A DNA stretch of 6,684 nt, taken from NCBI GenBank assembly GCA_964461865.1, contig CAYWVK010000032.1, positions 1 through 6,684 of the forward strand. The letters are read 5' to 3'. The position numbers and the translations under genes were made by a program. A model generated the notes under the pieces. The model was not told the DNA's origin and did not search any database. It saw only the letters and a program-made list of their open reading frames with translations. Shown in pieces: positions 1 through 6,548 of the stretch. The first letter of the stretch is position 1, and every line of letters starts with the position of its first letter. Source of the stretch: CAYWVK01 sp964461865. Lineage in GTDB: Bacteria; Patescibacteriota; Microgenomatia; Levybacterales; UBA12049.

Positions 1-11
1 AAATTTATAAC

Positions 12-51
12 GGGGATACGATTATTGGGCAGGTAATCGTATCCCCTTTTT
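12..51 (+). terminator. Rho-independent terminator, plus-strand orientation
   Basis: A perfect 13-bp inverted repeat (12-24 with 34-46) encloses a 9-nt loop and is followed on the plus strand by five T (47-51). On the minus strand the hairpin is followed by a mixed GTTATAAATTT, a poor U-tract. It therefore best fits the end of a plus-strand gene lying left of the window that converges on the PIN-TRAM gene. It may work weakly for the minus-strand operon, whose last stop codon is 12 nt away. Confidence 0.8.
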
Positions 52-62
52 AGTGTTATTCA

Positions 63-848
63 CTAAATCTTTTTAGCAAATAAAATTCTCCCACCGGTTG
101 TTTGGATTACTCTTGAAACTGCAACATTTACTTCCTGACCAACATCACTTGCAGCACTTTCAACAACAATCATTGTTCCGTCATCAAGATAACCAACACC
201 CTGTGTTATGTCTTTTCCCTTATGAAGAACTTTTATGTGTAAAGATTCTCCCGGAACTGCTGTAACCTTTAAAAGATTTGCTAAAGTATTAATGTTTATC
301 GCTATTACTCCGCTTATATTTGCCTTTTTTTCAAGATTATAATCACAGGTCACAATTTGCCCTCTGTTAATTTTACATATCTTAATTAGTCTTTCATCGA
401 CTTCTGCTATTTTATTAAGTCCTAGGTCTTTTTCTTGGGCTTCTGAAAGTACTGTAGTTTTTATTCCCTTATACTTTTTTAATTTTTCTAATGCTTCAAG
501 CCCTCTTCTTCCTCTTTCTCTTTTTACCATGTCCTTAGAGTCTGCTATATGCTTTAACTCTAAAAGAATGCTTTCCAGAATAGAAATGTTGTGATTATGA
601 AACATACCAAGCTTTATAACTTCAAAAATTCTGTTATCAATAATTGCAGATGTATCTAAAAACACGGCGTTTTCTATTTTCTTTGCTTTTTTATTTTTCC
701 TAGCTCTTCTTTTAGGAAGGGTTCTTACAACTGTTTTAGCAACTTCTTCGGCAATAAGAGAAATGAATTTTTTTGGAAAAGGATTTCTCTCTTTTTTATT
801 TAAGTTTACTTTTTTCTTTATTGGCTTAATTTCTTTTTTTGTTTTCAC
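63..848 (-). CDS. PIN-TRAM domain protein (YacL-like, soluble)
   Basis: The 261-residue protein has an N-terminal, very Lys/Arg-rich stretch (1-60), a PIN domain (about 61-195) and a C-terminal TRAM domain (about 196-258). PIN domains are metal-dependent ribonucleases. The expected acidic residues are visible: D65 in FLDTSAIID, E97 in LLELKHIADS, D151 in VDERL and D169 in TCDYNL. TRAM is a small beta-barrel that binds RNA. The closest remembered architecture is the C-terminal half of Bacillus YacL, which carries N-terminal membrane helices; none is visible here, so this version should be cytosolic. The start is GTG at 848, chosen because GAGAGG lies 6 nt upstream and only 3 nt separate it from the radA stop. 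It is the last gene of the S1-radA-PIN group, so translational coupling to radA is likely. The actual RNA substrate cannot be told from sequence. Confidence 0.88.
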   Translation of the reverse strand: MKTKKEIKPIKKKVNLNKKERNPFPKKFISLIAEEVAKTVVRTLPKRRARKNKKAKKIENAVFLDTSAIIDNRIFEVIKLGMFHNHNISILESILLELKHIADSKDMVKRERGRRGLEALEKLKKYKGIKTTVLSEAQEKDLGLNKIAEVDERLIKICKINRGQIVTCDYNLEKKANISGVIAININTLANLLKVTAVPGESLHIKVLHKGKDITQGVGYLDDGTMIVVESAASDVGQEVNVAVSRVIQTTGGRILFAKKI

Positions 849-851
849 TAA

Positions 852-2186
852 TTACCTCTCTAAAAATTGTAACACTTGATTTAAGGTTTTAAAATTTTTT
901 GTACTAATAACTTTATTAAAACCAAGTTTTGTTGCCTGTCTTATTCTTTTTTCCAAAAACGAAACATCTCTAAGCTCACCTAAAAGACCGACTTCTGCTA
1001 TTCCAACTGTTTTTGACAGTGCTTTGTTTTTAAAACTTGAGTAAACTGCAAGGCATATACCAAGATCTGCTGCAGGATCTGAAATCTTAAGTCCGCCTGC
1101 AACGTTTACAAAAACATCCATTTGTTCGACAGGAAGCTTTGAATGTTTTTGCAAAACTGCTAATAAAAGCTCAAGTCTTTTATAATCGATTCCTGAAGCA
1201 ACTCTTCTTGGCATCGGCAGTTTTGAAAAAACCACTAATGCTTGAATTTCTACTAAAAATGCCCTTGTCCCCTCAAGTGTTGAAATTAAAACAGAGCCGG
1301 CAGAATTATCATTTGTTTTATCCGCCGACTGGCGAAAAAAAAGTGATTCCGGGTTTTTTACCTCAATCATTCCGCTTTCCTGCATGCTAAAAACTCCTAC
1401 CTCATCAACAGGACCAAAGCGATTTTTAAGACTTCTTAAAATCCTTGTTCCGGTGTTTTTTTCTCCTTCTAAAAACAAAACCGTATCTACCATATGGGAT
1501 AAAACCATAGGCCCTGCAACCATTCCCTCTTTAGTAACGTGTCCAACAATAATAACCGGAATACCCAAACCCTTGGCCATTTTTATAAACTGAGACGATG
1601 CATATCTTACTTGACCAACGCTTCCTGAAAGACCAGATAAGTTTTGAGATTCCATTGTCTGAACAGAGTCAATAATAACCAACATTGGTTTTATATTCCC
1701 AATTACTTCAATAATTGCATCTGTATTTGTTATCGAAAGCATTAAAAAATTATCGTGTTTTAAAGTTTTAACAATTCTTTTGGCTCTTAATTTTATCTGA
1801 TCTTCCGATTCTTCTCCTGAAACATATAAAATTTTTTGTGTTTTATTTTTCTGGGCAATATTTAAAGCCATTTGTAAAAGAAGTGTTGATTTACCAATCC
1901 CCGGATCTCCTGCTAAAAGAGTAACGCTTCCAAGCACTAATCCTCCACCCAAAACCATATCCATTTCAGAAAAATTAGTCTGAAATCTTATGCCAATTTT
2001 TGGAGAGATCTCACTAAATGTTTTTGCTTTTAAATTAACTACTGTTTTTTTATTAGTAAAATCTGAAATTTGCGCATTGGATATTTCCTTTAATGAATTC
2101 CACTCTCCGCATTCGGGACATCTTCCTAAAAATTTTGGTGAGTCATATCCGCATTCCTGACAAACAAAAGAGGTTGTTGCTTTCAT
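852..2186 (-). CDS. radA: DNA repair protein RadA (Sms)
   Basis: The 444-residue protein has the normal RadA length and all its parts in order. A four-cysteine zinc finger comes first (C9, C12, C23, C26). The RecA-like ATPase core follows, with Walker A GDPGIGKST (93-101) and a Walker B strand ending in D173 (LVIIDS). The RadA signature KNRFG is at 254-258. The C-terminal Lon-protease-like domain spans about 290-444, including NVAGGLKISDPAADLG (361-376). RadA is a hexameric DnaB-like helicase that promotes branch migration and processing of recombination intermediates. It starts at ATG 2186, 21 nt after the S1 gene stop. No clear Shine-Dalgarno precedes it, so translation may depend on ribosomes coming from the S1 gene. 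The neighbouring PIN-TRAM gene recalls the radA-disA-yacL order of Firmicutes, here without a disA gene. Confidence 0.97.
   Translation of the reverse strand: MKATTSFVCQECGYDSPKFLGRCPECGEWNSLKEISNAQISDFTNKKTVVNLKAKTFSEISPKIGIRFQTNFSEMDMVLGGGLVLGSVTLLAGDPGIGKSTLLLQMALNIAQKNKTQKILYVSGEESEDQIKLRAKRIVKTLKHDNFLMLSITNTDAIIEVIGNIKPMLVIIDSVQTMESQNLSGLSGSVGQVRYASSQFIKMAKGLGIPVIIVGHVTKEGMVAGPMVLSHMVDTVLFLEGEKNTGTRILRSLKNRFGPVDEVGVFSMQESGMIEVKNPESLFFRQSADKTNDNSAGSVLISTLEGTRAFLVEIQALVVFSKLPMPRRVASGIDYKRLELLLAVLQKHSKLPVEQMDVFVNVAGGLKISDPAADLGICLAVYSSFKNKALSKTVGIAEVGLLGELRDVSFLEKRIRQATKLGFNKVISTKNFKTLNQVLQFLER
855..860 (-). promoter_or_regulatory. Ribosome binding site for the PIN-TRAM gene
   Basis: GAGAGG sits 6 nt before the GTG at 848 and lies inside the last codons of radA. 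It fixes the GTG start and ties translation of this gene to radA. Confidence 0.65.
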
Positions 2187-2207
2187 AACTTAATCACTAA
2201 ATCAGCT

Positions 2208-3290
2208 TTAACGATAGCCAATTGGTTTTTCTTTAAGAATCGGCACAAGAGAAACTCTATGTTTTTTCTTGTCCACATCTGAAATTGTGGCAGTAACAGT
2301 TGAACCAACAGCAAGAGTTGTATTAGGCGGAATTTTTTCTTTTTTAATAATCCCCTCGATTCCATCTTCCAGTTCAACTATAAATCCTGTTGCTAAAACT
2401 TTTATCACTTTTCCAATTATTTTTTTATCAATTTCAAGTTGATCTAGCTTTTCTGAAAGTGGATCTTTTGAAAGCCTTTTTATCGAAAGATTAACCCTGG
2501 TAGTTTTTTTATCAAATCCTGTAATTAAAGCCTCGATTTCTTCTCCTGCTTTATATTCCTTGGGGATCTGAGAAATCTTATCCCAGGAAATTTCAGAAAT
2601 ATGTATAAACCCTTCAATTTCCCCCTCTTTTCCTTTAATTAAAGTGAAAATTCCAAAGGGTGTAATGTTAGAAACTATTGTAGAAATTTTTTGCTCAATT
2701 TTAAGGTTTCTTACTTCTTTTTCAAAATCATCCGATCCACCTATTGCTTTATTTGAAAGAATAATTTTTTGACTTTGCCTGTTTAATTCCAATACCAAAA
2801 CTTCGATTTCTTTTCCGATTATTTCCTGACCTGTTTTAGTAAAAGAAACTTGAGAATTTGGTAAAAAGGCGGAAAAACTATTTTTAGCAGTAACCAAAAA
2901 TCCACCTTTTGTTGAATCATTTACAACTACTTTTACTATTGATTTATTTTTTTGATATTCCGCTAATTTTTTCCAAAGAATATCGTCCATGTATTTTCTC
3001 AGTGAAACTACTGGGTTTCCTAAATCCGATTCAGGATTTAAAACATAAACTAAAACTTTATCCCCTATTTTTAAAGAGCTTAAAAGATTTTTTAGATTTT
3101 TTCTATCTTTTTCCAAAACAACTGCTTCAGTTTTTGCTCCAATGTCAATTAATATTTCTTTTGGGGTTAATTTCGTAATAACTCCTTCTATATTATCGCC
3201 TTTTTTAAGACCAACAAAAGAAGTTTTAGCTGCTGATTTCAATAAATCAGCCATTGTTGTTGTCTTTTTAGAAGTTTTTGTAGTTGCCAC
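2208..3290 (-). CDS. rpsA: S1 RNA-binding repeat protein, ribosomal protein S1 homologue
   Basis: The 360-residue protein contains about four S1 OB-fold repeats, at roughly 28-98, 115-182, 196-273 and 287-350. The third is the most canonical: SNITPFGIF (207-215), GFIHISEISW (227-236) and the closing RVNLSIKRL (265-273). E. coli S1 has six repeats; shorter four-repeat forms are usual in many other bacteria. The expected role is to bind mRNA on the 30S subunit, although repeat proteins of this kind can also act in RNA turnover. The start is taken as GTG 3290 because an in-frame TGA lies just upstream. The Shine-Dalgarno AGGAAG (3303-3308) is 12 nt away, rather far, and M13 (MADLLKSA) is a possible alternative start. 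It has its own upstream promoter and probably leads the radA and PIN-TRAM genes. The symbol follows family resemblance only. Confidence 0.88.
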   Translation of the reverse strand: MATTKTSKKTTTMADLLKSAAKTSFVGLKKGDNIEGVITKLTPKEILIDIGAKTEAVVLEKDRKNLKNLLSSLKIGDKVLVYVLNPESDLGNPVVSLRKYMDDILWKKLAEYQKNKSIVKVVVNDSTKGGFLVTAKNSFSAFLPNSQVSFTKTGQEIIGKEIEVLVLELNRQSQKIILSNKAIGGSDDFEKEVRNLKIEQKISTIVSNITPFGIFTLIKGKEGEIEGFIHISEISWDKISQIPKEYKAGEEIEALITGFDKKTTRVNLSIKRLSKDPLSEKLDQLEIDKKIIGKVIKVLATGFIVELEDGIEGIIKKEKIPPNTTLAVGSTVTATISDVDKKKHRVSLVPILKEKPIGYR

Positions 3291-3297
3291 TATTCAT
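3268..3297 (-). other. Nine-codon ORF overlapping the S1 gene start
   Basis: An ATG at 3297 lies 5 nt after the Shine-Dalgarno AGGAAG (3303-3308), which is ideal spacing. It opens a frame of nine codons (MNSGNYKNF) ending in TAA at 3268-3270, in a different frame from the S1 gene and overlapping its GTG start. It could be a chance ATG, or a leader peptide that competes with or feeds initiation at the GTG. Confidence 0.25.
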
Positions 3298-3327
3298 TAA
3301 TTCTTCCTTTCTTAAAGATTAAGCTTA

Positions 3328-3336
3328 AGTATAACA
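3328..3336 (-). promoter_or_regulatory. Extended -10 promoter of the S1-radA-PIN operon
   Basis: TGT followed by TATACT matches the extended -10 form (TGnTATAAT). The -35 region is weak (TTTAAT at about 17 nt), as often seen with extended -10 promoters. Transcription would start near 3320, leaving a leader of about 30 nt that contains the AGGAAG ribosome site. It lies in the 70-nt gap after the glycosyltransferase gene, in which no terminator is visible, so read-through from that gene is also possible. Confidence 0.5.
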
Positions 3337-3360
3337 TAAACTCAAAGGTTATTAAACCCG

Positions 3361-5082
3361 TTAAAAAGAGGTAATAAAGTTTCTACAAAAATCGTTTTTT
3401 GATAAATTCTCAATATTAAAATCGCTTAGCTTAAGTCCGGTTGGATAAGCCTTAAGCTTAATATCCCTACAAACATCATCATTATATATTCTTAAACTTT
3501 CTCCTCCATCAATTAATAAAGGGATTGCAAGATGTTTTTCGTCTTTTAACGTTGTTTGACAAGAAGAATCAATAATTACAATTTCATTCTCTTTTGAAAT
3601 ATCAATATCTTTTATGCAATCCGTAAACCTTACGTTTTCAAGTTGATAATTTCTGTTTACAATTGCCTCTTTTACTGTTTTAAAAGTTTTATCATTATAT
3701 GAATTAGTGTAAAATAAATATTTTTTAAAATAGTCGTAAGATTTATTTGTATAAACAGTTATTTTTGTGTCTTTTTCTACGCTACTTATATATTTAGATA
3801 ACACCCTTACATGAAAATCAAAATTACCTCTTAATGGGTAACTAAAAAAGTAAATATTTAAAAAATTTGCTATTAAAAAAACATAAAGAATTATAACTAA
3901 AATAACTGTAAATAATCTTAAGTGTTTTTTCTTAAAAAGGTTAAATAGCTCTCCTATACCAAAGCTAATTAACATAATTAAAAACGGGAAAACTAAAAAT
4001 ATATGCGGTGTAAAATTATCTGTTCTGGCCTTATGAAAAACATGAGGCAATACTCCAATAAAAATTAATACCAAGACGAAAACAAGTAGTTTTTTGTTTT
4101 TTAAGGTCAAAAAGATAATTCCTAACAGAAGAAAAAGCGCATCTAAGTAATAAAAAAGCCCATGGTTTCCAATTCCGACAAATTGATCAGAATACAAAAA
4201 AAGATAATCAAAAGAAAAAACATTTAAAAACTTAACTGCTAAAAACTTTGAATAAACAGTGTATTTATTTTCAAGTATATTTGTAATCGGAGTTTCTATC
4301 GTTAACTTCCTTTGCTCATTTACCTGATTTACAATTTCCGAATTTGTGGGTAAGAACAACTCCCCCATTCTCGAACCTTGAGGGTTTAATTTTAAAGAAA
4401 TTACAAAAAATAAAACTAAAGCCAAACAAGCAAAAAATACAATTAAATATTGTTTTAAAAACTTTTTATTATTTTGATAAAAATAAAGATAAATTAAAAT
4501 TGCCAAAACAAAGGGTATAAAAATAAGCTTAACTGCGATATATGAATAAAAAAAACAAAAAAGAAAAGGAATAGAAATTAATATTTTCCAACTTCTAGTA
4601 ATTAATAATATATAAAAACTGAGCAGTGCAAAAAACAAAGCCGGAGTCATTTCATACCCTGTTCTTCCGATAAAAATAAACCAAGGATTAAATACCGAAA
4701 CAAGTCCGGCAATAATTGCTACTTTTTCATCAAAAAGTTTTCTTGTAATTAAAAAAATTAATAAAACAGAAAAAACACTAAGTATTGCAAAAATAAACTT
4801 TGCATTAATTAAGGTTAAACCTGCTATAACAAAGGGGTAAATTAGAAAATAACCAAGCTCTGCCTGCCCTTCTGCATAGGGGTATATAAAATCAAAAACA
4901 GAAAGAGGGCTCCAATCTCCAATCATATCCGTACCATTTATTACAATTGCTCTTGCGGTAATAGCGTAATTTAGCTCATCTCCTCCAATAGCAACCGGAA
5001 CATTATTAAGCCATAAAAAACGAAGAATTGTTGCTAATAATAAGATCGTAACTATAAGAAGATATTTTCTAAATTTATACAT
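3361..5082 (-). CDS. Multi-spanning GT-C fold glycosyltransferase (PMT/ArnT-like)
   Basis: This is a 573-residue integral membrane protein. A first hydrophobic helix (about 7-24) is followed by an extracytoplasmic loop carrying GGDELNYA (33-40), where D35-E36 match the acidic pair of the first loop in the PMT_2/ArnT families. About ten further hydrophobic segments lie between 75 and 413, then a soluble C-terminal domain (about 420-573). Such enzymes move a sugar from a polyprenyl-phosphate carrier onto a protein, lipid or glycan on the outer face of the membrane; donor and acceptor cannot be told here. The C-terminal domain holds four cysteines (C489, C508, C538, C566). It starts at ATG 5082 with no Shine-Dalgarno and a promoter almost touching it, so the mRNA is probably leaderless. 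It is very AT-rich with many Lys, Phe and Ile codons, in line with its neighbours. Confidence 0.8.
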   Translation of the reverse strand: MYKFRKYLLIVTILLLATILRFLWLNNVPVAIGGDELNYAITARAIVINGTDMIGDWSPLSVFDFIYPYAEGQAELGYFLIYPFVIAGLTLINAKFIFAILSVFSVLLIFLITRKLFDEKVAIIAGLVSVFNPWFIFIGRTGYEMTPALFFALLSFYILLITRSWKILISIPFLFCFFYSYIAVKLIFIPFVLAILIYLYFYQNNKKFLKQYLIVFFACLALVLFFVISLKLNPQGSRMGELFLPTNSEIVNQVNEQRKLTIETPITNILENKYTVYSKFLAVKFLNVFSFDYLFLYSDQFVGIGNHGLFYYLDALFLLLGIIFLTLKNKKLLVFVLVLIFIGVLPHVFHKARTDNFTPHIFLVFPFLIMLISFGIGELFNLFKKKHLRLFTVILVIILYVFLIANFLNIYFFSYPLRGNFDFHVRVLSKYISSVEKDTKITVYTNKSYDYFKKYLFYTNSYNDKTFKTVKEAIVNRNYQLENVRFTDCIKDIDISKENEIVIIDSSCQTTLKDEKHLAIPLLIDGGESLRIYNDDVCRDIKLKAYPTGLKLSDFNIENLSKNDFCRNFITSF

Positions 5083-5092
5083 TTATGTATTT

Positions 5093-5101
5093 AATATAAC
5101 A
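5093..5101 (-). promoter_or_regulatory. Extended -10 promoter of the glycosyltransferase gene
   Basis: TGT followed by TATATT is nearly the same as the S1 operon promoter element; both read ATGTTATAYT. The -35 is poor (TTTCAA at 17 nt). The expected start of transcription is about 4-6 nt before the ATG at 5082, which would give an essentially leaderless mRNA. Confidence 0.45.
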
Positions 5102-5115
5102 TATGTTTATCCTAC

Positions 5116-5144
5116 TTGAAAATTAAAGCTAATTCTAATATTAT
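5116..5144 (+). promoter_or_regulatory. Candidate sigma-70 promoter on the plus strand
   Basis: TTGAAA (5116-5121), a 17-nt spacer and TATTAT (5139-5144) match the consensus at 5 of 6 positions in each box. Transcription would begin near 5151, divergent from the glycosyltransferase gene and running towards the antisense strand of 5S rRNA. In AT-rich intergenic DNA such matches also occur by chance. Confidence 0.35.
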
Positions 5145-5155
5145 AGGCCTCTTAT

Positions 5156-5257
5156 ATGTCACCGGAAATACAAAGCCCAAAAAATGTTGTTACACCCCCT
5201 AAAAAACTCTATAAAAGGGAGACTAATATTATTATCTTAGAAGAAAAAGAAGACTAA
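5156..5257 (+). CDS. Possible 33-residue small protein, unrecognised
   Basis: ATG 5156 to TAA 5255-5257 encodes a hydrophilic peptide beginning MSPEIQSPKN. It has a Pro/Lys-rich middle (VVTPPKKLYKRE), a short hydrophobic run (NIIIL) and an acidic tail (EEKED). I recognise no family. In its favour are the good promoter 17-spacer match ending 11 nt before the ATG, which would give the same near-leaderless layout as the divergent glycosyltransferase gene, and a charged composition that does not look like random AT-rich translation. Against it: no Shine-Dalgarno, no terminator, short length, and an open frame of this size is not rare by chance at this base composition. It occupies most of the otherwise empty gap between the glycosyltransferase and 5S genes. 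Confidence 0.25.
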   Translation: MSPEIQSPKNVVTPPKKLYKRETNIIILEEKED

Positions 5258-5263
5258 TTTTGT

Positions 5264-5410
5264 TTTAAAGAAAAAAAATTCCCGGCGATGACCTATTTTC
5301 CCCTCGACAAGCGACAGTATCGTTGGCGCTGAAGCGTTTCACTTCTCTGTTCGGAATGGGAAGAGGTGTTACCACTTCGCACAAATCACCAGGAAATTTT
5401 TTTCTTTAAA
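5264..5410 (-). other. Processing stem enclosing 5S rRNA, possible terminator
   Basis: Positions 5264-5289 pair with 5385-5410 over 26 positions with one U-U mismatch and a few G-U pairs. Nine of these are 5S helix I; the remaining 17 extend it outside the mature RNA and include a run of seven A-U pairs. This would hold the 5S precursor as one long duplex suitable for RNase III-type cutting. On the 3' side, helix I is followed directly by AA and eight U, so the same structure could end transcription. I see no other rRNA terminator before the glycosyltransferase gene. Confidence 0.7.
5281..5393 (-). rRNA. rrf: 5S ribosomal RNA
   Basis: The minus strand reads CCTGGTGATTTGTGCGAAGT at the 5' end, followed by the conserved core CCCATTCCGAACAGAGAAGT. 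It then continues to the 3' end ATCGCCGGG. Ends are set by helix I, a 9-bp pairing of 5385-5393 with 5281-5289, giving about 113 nt, slightly shorter than the usual 115-120. It follows 23S by about 70 nt, the standard bacterial order, and forms part of the 50S central protuberance. The exact ends may be off by one or two bases. Confidence 0.93.
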
Positions 5411-5464
5411 GTTAATGTACTTAAAGCTTGGCAATTTGACAAGTGAAGAAAAGTAATGCTTTTA

Positions 5465-5763
<299 letters not shown>

Positions 5764-5901
5764 CAATTATGTTACTTTCTTTCTGTAATTTGTAAGTAAA
5801 AAAGAAAGGCTTAATATTTCTATCAAACTCTGCATATCGCTATGCAGTTCGGACTATATCTTCCCGCCAACCAGCGGGTCTAGCGTATAGTCTCTGAGGT
5901 T

Positions 5902-6408
5902 CTAGATTAATAATTCCTTTTTTTTGTATCTTTTGTTTGTGGTTCTTTTATTTGCAAAAACCAATTTAACAATTGTATTAAATCCCTTTTTTTGTAAATG
6001 TTTATTTTGTTCAATTAGTTCAAGCACTTTTGTAAAAACTATAAAATCCTGCTGCTTTACTGTATGTAAAGGATTTTTTTTAAAAAATGGAACAAGTTTT
6101 TCTTTTAAATCTTTTCTATCTTTAATAATTAAAACATAAGATTTATCTTTTAAGCTTTTAGCATGGTTTGGTTTAATATAACCACATTTTAATCGCTTAC
6201 TAAAAAATTCAAGAAGATTCTTTCCTCCTGGATTTTGGCTTAAATGGAATTCTGTAATGACTTGCCATTTAAGCGGTAAATCTTCTCTCTTACTAAATCC
6301 TACATAAAAACATCCTTCTCCATCTGTAAAACCAGCTAGATATTCATCAGAAATTATCTTTCTAGTTACCTGCTGATTGTCCGCACCTAATCTATTTTTA
6401 CCTGACAT
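5902..6408 (-). CDS. LAGLIDADG homing endonuclease, single motif, I-CreI-like
   Basis: The 168-residue intron-encoded protein has one LAGLIDADG motif, LAGFTDGEG (24-32), so it should work as a homodimer. By hand comparison with I-CreI, E31 takes the place of the metal-binding D20, Q58 in HLSQN matches Q47, and K118 in VKQQD matches K98. The GYIKP stretch (76-80) matches GYVRD. It would cut intron-less 23S genes at the insertion site so that the intron is copied in during repair. Most of the ORF loops out of P6a, but codons 1-16 also form strands of P5, P4 and P6, and the stop TAG is part of P6a. No Shine-Dalgarno is visible and the ATG lies in a stable hairpin. The frame is intact with all key residues, so the enzyme is probably active or recently active. 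Confidence 0.93.
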   Translation of the reverse strand: MSGKNRLGADNQQVTRKIISDEYLAGFTDGEGCFYVGFSKREDLPLKWQVITEFHLSQNPGGKNLLEFFSKRLKCGYIKPNHAKSLKDKSYVLIIKDRKDLKEKLVPFFKKNPLHTVKQQDFIVFTKVLELIEQNKHLQKKGFNTIVKLVFANKRTTNKRYKKKELLI

Positions 6409-6447
6409 AGAGATATTGTATCTCTATTTTTTTACTCCGTCAAGTAA
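6398..6447 (-). promoter_or_regulatory. P5-extension hairpins burying the endonuclease start codon
   Basis: Positions 6439-6447 pair with 6398-6406 (9 bp, one G-U), and inside this lies a perfect 9-3-9 hairpin at 6407-6427. The ATG (6406-6408) sits at the junction: its A and U are in the inner stem and its G in the outer. Outside this, CCUAA/UUAGG (6449-6453 with 6386-6390) joins it to P5. The folded intron therefore hides the start codon. This is seen as base complementarity; the effect on translation is inferred. Confidence 0.6.
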
Positions 6448-6548
6448 GTTAGGATACTCGGAGTTTCCAGCATATAGCTAGATTTATATCCGTTTAGTAA
6501 CGGATTCTTCATTCCTCTTATATAAAAGTCCATAAACGTTTGAAGAAA

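Noticed and set aside
1139..1593. Two plus-strand open frames (1139-1390, 1384-1593)
   Set aside because: They lie wholly inside radA on the opposite strand, have low-complexity Leu/Phe-rich products and no start signals, while radA has every family motif.
2183..2377. Minus-strand 64-codon frame
   Set aside because: It overlaps the end of the S1 gene in another frame; the S1 frame carries a clear fourth S1 repeat there.
2909..3178. Plus-strand 89-codon frame
   Set aside because: Antisense to S1 repeats 1-2; its Leu/Phe-rich product is what Lys/Glu/Asn-rich genes give on the reverse strand.
3340..3365. Terminator after the glycosyltransferase gene (GGTT-TAAT-AACC)
   Set aside because: The stem is only 4 bp and no U-tract follows it on the minus strand.
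5221..5258. Direct repeat GACTAAT at 5221-5227 and 5252-5258
   Set aside because: Seven bases in AT-rich DNA, with no further symmetry or flanking structure; likely chance.
5411..5464. tRNA in the 23S-5S spacer
   Set aside because: The spacer is only about 54 nt and shows no T-loop or anticodon arm.
5924..6139. Plus-strand 71-codon frame
   Set aside because: Antisense to the endonuclease gene, which has the LAGLIDADG motif in the other frame.
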